Assembly: GCA_026826555.1 (NCBI GenBank)
Contig: JAKSZT010053928.1
Location: forward strand, 344,042 to 408,041
DNA: 64,000 nt
Origin: Tolypeutes matacus
Lineage: Eukaryota; Chordata; Mammalia; Cingulata; Chlamyphoridae
Reading direction: 5' to 3'
Positions 57,642-64,000 of this stretch are shown one piece after another. The stretch's first letter is position 1; each line of letters begins with the position of its first letter. A program made the position numbers and the translations under genes. Under the pieces are notes generated by a model that did not search any database, was not told the origin of the DNA, and saw only the letters and a program-made list of their open reading frames with translations.

Positions 57642-58166
57642 ATTTTTTTAAAGGATTTATTTATTTACTTTTATCCATTTTTACCCCTCCCCCCCGTTTT
57701 TGCTATTTTTGTGTCCATTCGCTGGGTAACTCTCTGTGTCCATTTCCTGCCCTCTCTTCTCATCCTTCTCCTCCTGTCTTCACTGGGATTCATTCAATCC
57801 TTGGAACCTCCAATGTTGGAGAGAGGCAGCCTACCTTCTGCACCTCCTTAGTTCTGGGTTTTTTGGTGTGTTGTGTCTTGGCTCTCCCTTGTGTCACTCT
57901 CCTGTTCTGTCATCATCTTGCTGTGTGGCTCGTGGGGCCTGACAGCACACCCACATGCAGGGCCTTGGGGGCTCACCCACTTGTGGGGCCTGGTGGCACA
58001 CCCACATGCAGGGCCTGGGAAACTCACCTGCTCGCGGGGCCTGGTGGCCCGCACGCCTTCTATATTTTTCTTTTTTTAATTTTTACCGGGAGGTCCCGGG
58101 GATCGAACGCAGATCCCTCGATATGGGAGACGGACGCCCAACCATTTGAGCCACATCCGTCCCCCT
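57642..58166 (-). mobile_element. Composite VNTR-containing SINE
   Basis: Plus-strand order: T/A-rich tail with ATTTATTTATTTAC, a pyrimidine-rich segment with CGCTGGGTAACTCTCTGTGT, a tRNA-like unit (GGAACCTCCAATGTTGGAGA), a segment with GTGTGTTGTGTCTTGGCTC, then a GC-rich VNTR (57,930-58,055). The VNTR has units of about 30 bp in two alternating forms sharing GTGGGGCCT and CACCCACATGCAGGGCC. A tRNA head follows (CCGGGAGGTCCCGGGGATCG, CATTTGAGCCACATCCG). Longer than the ordinary DAS-III. Confidence 0.78.
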
Positions 58167-58614
58167 GCTATATCTCTTAAGGTTGACCAAAGATACCTAG
58201 AGTTACAGTCCTTTCCCATACAGGATGGTCATATAATAAATCAGGCTTAGTTTATCACCAGCATTTTAAAAACCCAGACATAAGGAGAAAAACTAGGTCT
58301 GGGGACACACGCATGGTTTCTAATATAGTGAATGTTTTGCTACTCTGATTATCACAACATCAGGGCAGCTAGAATACTTGCACTCACATAGATAGCTTTT
58401 GAAAATATTGAACCCAGTTGCAGTGGTAGCAGCAAGCCTTTACCTATTTTCACAGAGCCCTGCCAACTTTGTTCATTCACATTTTAAAACTCAAATTAGT
58501 TTCCCTCAGTCTGCCAGCAGGCTTCAGACAACCATCTCCCACATTCAACAGAATAAACTCTAGCAACAAAAGTAAGTTCATTGTTGCCTACAAGTAAGGA
58601 AATAAGGGAGCTAA

Positions 58615-58840
58615 ATAGAAGCCATGTAATGAGTGACTAGGTGCATGGGCTTTGGAGTCAGAAAGCCACCAAGGCAGGTTCAAGTCTTTGCTCTGCTGCT
58701 TATTAGCTGAGCGACCTTGAAAAGTTGCTTAATCCTTTTAAGCCTCAGAATCTCTGTCATTGGGTTAGAGTAAAGAGTAAAAGAGATAACATATGTAAAA
58801 TGTTTAGAGTAGCACTTATTATCAATAAAGGAGCTTTATG
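58615..58840 (+). repeat. MIR SINE
   Basis: GTGCATGGGCTTTGGAGTCA, TCAAGTCTTTGCTCTGCTGC, TTATTAGCTGAGCGACCTTG, AAAAGTTGCTTAATCC match the MIR sense consensus. Confidence 0.88.
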
Positions 58841-59396
58841 AAATATCTCACCACATATTTCAAAGTCAAAATAAAATAATTGAATCTTATTTGTTTTTAT
58901 GTTTTTTTTTGTTTGTTTGTTTTTTTGCTTTAGAAACGCAAATACCATGACATTGTTCATAATATGGGTAATGGTAAATTTATGGCACATCTAGCCTAGC
59001 ATGATATATTTTATATGTCTTAATATATTAAAATGTCAACTTCTGGAGATCTTTACCTAACAGATGGTCAGCCAGCCTCTGCTTAAAAAATTTTGTTCTG
59101 ATGACTTTAAAATCACCATGCTCTTTAAAGTCCTTGCATAAGAGCCATATGAAATATAGTCTACCATATGCATATGAATAATTTAAGCTACACACTGGTA
59201 AATTAATACTTTGGTAATTCACATTGGAAGCATGCACAAAAACAGACCATATAGAAAAGGTGATGGGATTTCTTGGTTCATTTCATGGGTTTTAAGCAAA
59301 TGTTCCTGTTTTTCAGTGATATGCTTAAGTGAGCTAAATTAGGTACTAATTTAATTCATCACTTCTTTGTTCTTGGGTGGGTAAAAAGAGGTATTA
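58841..59396. other. Intronic sequence
   Basis: No gene. A (GTTT)n/poly-T patch lies at 58,900-58,926. Confidence 0.5.
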
Positions 59397-59855
59397 TTTA
59401 TTTATTTTTAAAGATTGATTGATTGATTGATTTCTATACACCCCCCCCCCATTGTTTTGTGCTTGCTGTCTGCTCTCTCTGTGTTCTTCTGTGTCTGCTT
59501 GTCTTCTCCTTTGGCAGCACCTGGTAACCGATCCTGGGACCTTCCAGAGTGAAGAGAGGCTGCTCAATCTCTTGCACCACCTCAGCTCCCTGGTCTGCTG
59601 TATCTCTTATTGTCTCTCTTCTGTGTCTCTTTTTGTTTTGTCATCTTGCCGCACCAGCTCTCCACGTGGGCCAGCACTCCACATGGGCCAGCACTCCTGT
59701 GTGGGCCAGCACTCCGCATGAGCCAGCTCTCTGCTTGGGCTAGTTTGCCGTGCGGGCCAGCTTGCCCTTCACCAGAAGGCCCCAAGAATCGAACCCTGGA
59801 CCTCCTCCTATATGGTAGACATGAGTCCAATTGCTTGAGCTACATCCATTTCCCA
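59397..59855 (-). mobile_element. Composite VNTR-containing SINE
   Basis: Plus-strand order: (GATT)n tail, a run of ten C (59,441 region), CTCTCTGTGTTCTTCTGTGT, tRNA-like unit (CTGGTAACCGATCCTGGGAC), TCTTCTGTGTCTCTTTTTGT, a VNTR of about seven 17-20-bp units on GGGCCAGCACTCCACAT (59,660-59,765), then a tRNA head (CCAAGAATCGAACCCTGGAC, GCTTGAGCTACATCCATTTC). Confidence 0.8.
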
Positions 59856-60599
59856 GGAGATATTATTTTTCAGAACAAAATAATGAGACCTGGATGGGAG
59901 CAAACATTTGTCATCTCTTAAATGTATGGGCATGCCAGGATGAAACTGAGAAATGGAAATGAGCATGAGCTCTTATCCTCCTTTCCCAGGGTACCCATAC
60001 CTTAGCCCCAGAGAAGTCATTTCTTCTTGCAGTGTTGCATAAAGTATGGTAAACCCACATATAAGCTTGATGTTCTTCTTGGCTGGTCTCTGTAGGGTTC
60101 TTTGGCCTGTGGTCACCTCTCTTCTGCTCAGAGTTCAGAGTGTTCAACTACCCTGCTGTTATCCATCATGCCAACATGTTCAAACACCCTGCAGAGCTGG
60201 GATGCAGCCAACTGAGCTTGGCTGCCACAGAACTGGCTGGTTCCAGGAGTTTGTTACTGGTGATGCTGCCCTGCCAGTTGATGTTGAGGATGGTTGATGC
60301 TAGCAAGTCTCTACAGAAGCTGGACAGGCCTGAGACTCACAGCCAGATAATGGGGAGGATTTCATAAGCTCTTAGCCTTATATTTTTAAGCTTTTCCTGA
60401 TTGTATGAAGGCTGATGTTAAAGATCCTGTGAGATTTCAAGGTTCCAAAAAGTATTAAAGATCATGGTAGTAAGAAAGGACGATATTTAATATATTATGC
60501 TCATACGGATGACAAATTAGTGGTCCTAGAAGCCTGACTGCAGTTCCACAGACATGTGACTTGCATAAGATTTGAAAGGCAAAGGATTAAAAATACTTT
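59856..60599. other. Intronic sequence, no gene recognised
   Basis: Frames at 60,046-60,367 show no domain and no splice context. Confidence 0.45.
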
Positions 60600-60709
60600 T
60601 GAGTTTTTTAAAAATTATTTTTTATTAAAAAAAAAAACTTCTAAAACTTACAAACAGGATATACCTACAAAGCAACAACTCCCCTTTCTCCCCACTCCCC
60701 ATCCCCTGG
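60600..60709 (-). repeat. Probable L1 3' end fragment
   Basis: ATTTTTTATTAAAAAAAAAA followed by ACTTACAAACAGGATATACC and C-rich text resembles an antisense L1 3' tail, cut by the adjacent LTR. Confidence 0.4.
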
Positions 60710-61160
60710 TGTATTAGTCAGGATTCTCTAGGGAAACAGAATCAACAGAAGATATCTGTCAATAATATAGAGCTGTTATAATAGTCTCTCACGTGACCAT
60801 GGGCATGCACAAGTCCAAGTTCCGCAGGCAGGCTGCAAACCAGGGGCTTTGATGAAAGTCCAAGGAAGGTCCTTGATGAGTTTCTGGGAGACATTGGCTG
60901 TCCAAAGACGAGCTGGGAAATTCTCTCTGAATGCTGAAATTACTTCCCCTTTTAAGGCATTAACTGATTGGACAAGGCATCACTCATTGCTCATGGCAAT
61001 CTCTCTGATTGATGTAGAAGAAATCAGCTATCTATGAAGTAAACTCACTAGTGACTGAAGTCTATAAACGTCTTTGTATTACAATTAGCCCCGTGCTTGC
61101 TTGACCAACCAACTGGGTACAATTACCTGCCTGAGTTGACACATTAGCCTAACCATCACA
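60710..61160 (-). repeat. ERV-L LTR (3' LTR of the element to its right)
   Basis: 451 bp, beginning TGTATTAGTCAGGATTCTCT and ending CTAACCATCACA on the plus strand. On the minus strand it reads TGTGATGG ... TAATACA, the MLT2-class layout. Directly right is the polypurine tract, so this is the 3' LTR of a minus-strand provirus. Confidence 0.87.
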
Positions 61161-61178
61161 GTCCACCCCTTGTCAACT
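61161..61178 (-). other. Polypurine tract of ERV-L
   Basis: Minus-strand GACAAGGGGTGGAC directly abuts the LTR start, the expected site for plus-strand DNA priming. Confidence 0.75.
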
Positions 61179-63330
61179 CGGCAACTGTACATATTACCTT
61201 AAACCATACTTAGTCTCTAAGTAAAAGCAATAACAGACATGCATACATATATATTTCCACCTAACAATGTTCAACTCTCCTTCATACAACCGGAAACGCA
61301 TTAATTCCCTACAGAATAGGGAGCAAGTCCTTGGGTAATATTCACTCTTAAACTTGACATCCTTAAATATTATGACATGAAACTATTACAACATTTCATA
61401 TGATAGGGGAAAAGGTTGGGGAAGAAAAAAAGAAATTCGTTTTGTGTACATATACAATCATACTCATAACGAAACAAGGAAGAAAGATTCATGAGTATTA
61501 CAGTCCTCGTTTCTGTAACTGGTCACATGGTCAAAGTTCATATTTATCACTACGTTCTTCCGCATTCCATGTTCCCATTACTCTCAGCAAGCACTTCAGC
61601 TGGCTGTGTTTCTTTGCCTGGTGGGGTGACCCAAACTTTCATTCTTGAAGATTCTGGGCCATTATTAGTCATGCTTGATTTGGGTTGTTGCAATTTTCCA
61701 TTGACTTTAATCGCAGGGCATGGCAGTACTAGGAGACACCCTAGAGGATCTCCTGTATTCTAGGCAAACTCTTCTTTACCCCCATTATGTAGATGCAGTC
61801 TTATTTCTCCTTGATAGTAGCCAGTACAGTAATTCCCTTCTTTGCCTGTTGATTCACAGGTAAGAGGAGCCCAAAGTGGCCAGGTGGCAGTCTTCACTTC
61901 CAGTTCAATGGAATCATTGTTGTATTTCCTGGTGGGAGCACTCCTCCTTTTGGGACTAAAACCTGTAGACAAGCAGAGCTAAAGGTTTCAGGAACAGGAA
62001 GCAAAAATTTTCCTAGTGGGTCACTAGGGGTAATAATGAGTGGTGACACTCCCATTTCCACCCCTTGATTCCTGGACCCATGAATCCTGGTTACGGGAGA
62101 AACAGCACCATAGAGTGGATGCTGATTTAGAGCATAACTAGCAGCTTTTCTGGTCACTCGGTAAATGGGCCAGAGTAGCACACCCAAATGAGGAATGTGT
62201 TTGTCTCCAAAATCCAAGAAGACCAACTTTTTGCCTCCTTTTTGGTCATAGGAGGGGCCAGATTCAACAGCTTATCTTTCGCTTTAGAAGGCATATCTTG
62301 ACATGCTGCACACCACTGGGCACCTAGAAATTTCACTGAAGTGAAAGGACCCTGTATTTTTGTTGGATTTATCTCCCATCTTCTCTCACACAAATGCCTT
62401 ACCAATAAGTCTAGAGTCTTTGCTACTTCTTGCTCACTAGGTCCTATCAACATGATATCATCAATGTAATGGACCAGCATGATGTCTTGGGGGAGGGAGA
62501 GATGATTAAGATCCCTGCGGACAATATTATGACATAGGGCTGGAGAGTTGATATACCCCTGAGGTAGGACAGTGAAGGTATACTGCTGGCCTTGCCAGCT
62601 GAAAGCAAACTGTTTCTGGTGGTCCTTACTAATGGCAATTGAGAAAAAAAGCATTTGCCAGATCAACAGCTTCATACTAGGTACCAGGGGATGTGTTGAT
62701 TTGCTCAAGCAGTGATACCACATCTGGGACAGCAGCTGCAATTGGAGTTACCACCTGGCTAAGTTTATGATAATCTACTGTCATCCTCCAGGATCCATCT
62801 GTTTTCTGCACAGGCCATGTAGGAGCGTTGAATGGGGATGTGGTGGGAATCACCACCCCTGCATCCTTCAGATCCTAATGGTGGCACTAACCTCTGCAAT
62901 CCCTCCAGGAATCCAGTATTGCTTTTGATTTACTATTTTGCTAGGTACGAGCAGTTCTAGTGGCTTCCACTTGGCCTTTCCAACCATAATAGCCCTCACT
63001 CCACAAGTCAGGGATCCAGTGTGGGGATTCTGCCAGTTACTCAGTATTTCTATTCCAATTATGCATTCTGGAACTGGGGAAATTACCACAGAATGGGTCC
63101 AGGTACCCACTGGACACACTGTAAAACGGACCTGAGCTAAAACTCCATCAATCACCTGAGCTCCATAAGGCCCTACTCTGACTGGTGGACCAGAGTGATG
63201 TTTTGGGTCTCCTGGAATTAATGTCACTTCTGAGCCAGTGTCTAATAATTCCCAAAATATCTGATCATTTCCTTTTCCTCAATGCACAGTTACTCTGGTA
63301 AAAGGCCGTAGGTCCATTAATGGTGGTTCT
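61161..63330 (-). pseudogene. ERV-L pol remnant: protease, reverse transcriptase, dUTPase-like segment
   Basis: Minus strand, 5' to 3': a protease/linker segment (63,227-62,868), then a reverse-transcriptase core (62,741-62,154) with the catalytic motif YIDD (62,480-62,450) and the preceding [11 protein letters not shown] box. After this the sequence jumps near 62,150 to a downstream segment carrying a dUTPase-like motif (YYQGEIRLHLHNGG, about 61,830-61,795), which ERV-L elements encode after integrase. RNase H and integrase are missing, as are gag, the 5' LTR and most of the protease N-terminus. Frames are broken by stops and shifts. ERV-L lacks env by nature. This is an old, inactive copy. 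Confidence 0.87.
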
Positions 63331-64000
63331 TAATATTTTATAGTTTATAGCTGTCTTCAAATGATAGCAGTTGGATTTTTAATAATTCATTGAGAAAACA
63401 TATAATGACCAAATATTCTTGAATTTTGCAAAAGCAATAATAAAACAATTGTCAAAACGTAGGACAATACATACATAGCATATTTTGTATTCCAGATGCA
63501 GTTAATGCTAGTAACACTGATATCCTAGAGGGCTAAGATGCTGCCATCTTTAATTTTCTGCTTCTTTTACTTCTCTTTTTATGTTTCTAAGAGTTACCAA
63601 GGAAATAAGTGCTTAGATGCAGCACCCTTCTTTCTATCTCTTTCCATATATTCTGCAGAACCTAGCAATGTAGCTTTCAACTAGTAGGAACATGATATAA
63701 ATAAGTTATAAGACTGTAACTGCTACAACATTGAGAGGGGAGGGTTTAGAGTGTTGATCTTCACACCATTTTTAATGGTGGTATATTGTTCCATTGTGTG
63801 GAAGAATTATTTATTCATTCACTAATTATTGAATTTCTACTTAGTCGACCCTATTATGTTTGAGGCATTGTTCCAAGTGCTGGGGTTAAACTGATGAATA
63901 AGGCAGACAAAAATTTCTGCTCTGAGTTTATAATCTAGTGGTAAAGACAGACTCTAAACACAAGTGTATATAATTTATATAATTTAGACAATTCAATATT
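63331..64000. other. Intronic sequence, no gene recognised
   Basis: No repeat or exon clearly recognised. The stretch 63,780-63,960 (TTCATTCACTAATTATTGAA, CAAGTGCTGGGGTTAAACTG) resembles an old mammalian repeat, possibly L2-related, too diverged to name. Confidence 0.4.

Noticed and set aside
58021..58050. CRISPR-like repeat array in the 57.9-58.05 kb block
   Set aside because: Direct imperfect repeats without unique spacers, inside a retroposon in a mammalian genome.
62154..62741. 195-codon reverse transcriptase as a domesticated gene
   Set aside because: Flanked by frameshifts, stops and a large deletion in an ERV-L remnant; no sign of a preserved complete frame.

Overview
This is nuclear DNA from a placental mammal, almost certainly an armadillo (Dasypus) or a close xenarthran. 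Evidence: scattered tRNA-derived SINEs with the hallmarks of the armadillo DAS family (RNA polymerase III A/B boxes, the conserved CCATATGG in the head, an AATAAA-type A-rich tail), many lineage-specific L1 copies, and ancient mammalian MIR, L2, MER5 and MLT repeats. No bacterial or viral gene organisation is present.

The only coding sequence I can defend is one 159-nt exon at 54,035-54,193 (+). It encodes 53 residues of the first GAF domain (GAF-A) of phosphodiesterase PDE11A, with an exact AG acceptor, a GTAAG donor, phase 0/0 ends and an intact NKFDE motif. The rest of the window is therefore intronic to PDE11A, read left to right in the gene's sense.

Layout: 1-4.4 kb is quiet sequence with old MIR/L2 remnants and one solo LTR (5-bp target duplication). 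4.47-27.4 kb is a nested graveyard of L1 copies, nearly all antisense: an L1 3' end, a longer L1 with ORF2, an ORF2-less (half-LINE-like) L1 whose ORF1/5'UTR block is tandemly duplicated, and a further L1 whose ORF2 is split by an ILF3 processed pseudogene and by three tRNA-SINE insertions at the same CCCATAG site. A non-autonomous repeat (called family A here), sharing its 3' end with L1, occurs five times and forms one head-to-head inverted pair. 27.4-31.2 kb holds MIRs, an old L1, and an MLT1-like LTR with an MLT2-like LTR inside it. 31.2-37.6 kb holds an NT5C3A processed pseudogene, a sense L1 ORF2 fragment broken by a short interstitial telomeric repeat, and a decayed KRAB zinc-finger retrocopy. 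37.6-53.8 kb is mostly quiet intron with old L1, L2, MER5-like and LTR pieces and one very small recent L1 insertion with a perfect 21-bp duplication. 53.8-56.3 kb, around the exon, is the least repeat-invaded part. 56.3-64 kb carries MIRs, dimeric and VNTR-containing composite SINEs, and an antisense ERV-L fragment (LTR, polypurine tract, dUTPase-like segment, reverse transcriptase, protease) lacking RNase H, integrase, gag and the 5' LTR.

The retrocopies and transposons are all broken. I see no complete novel gene system. The most unusual structures are the telomeric repeat at an L1/L1 junction, the ORF2-less L1 with duplicated 5' block, the L1-tailed family A, and the VNTR-containing composite SINEs.
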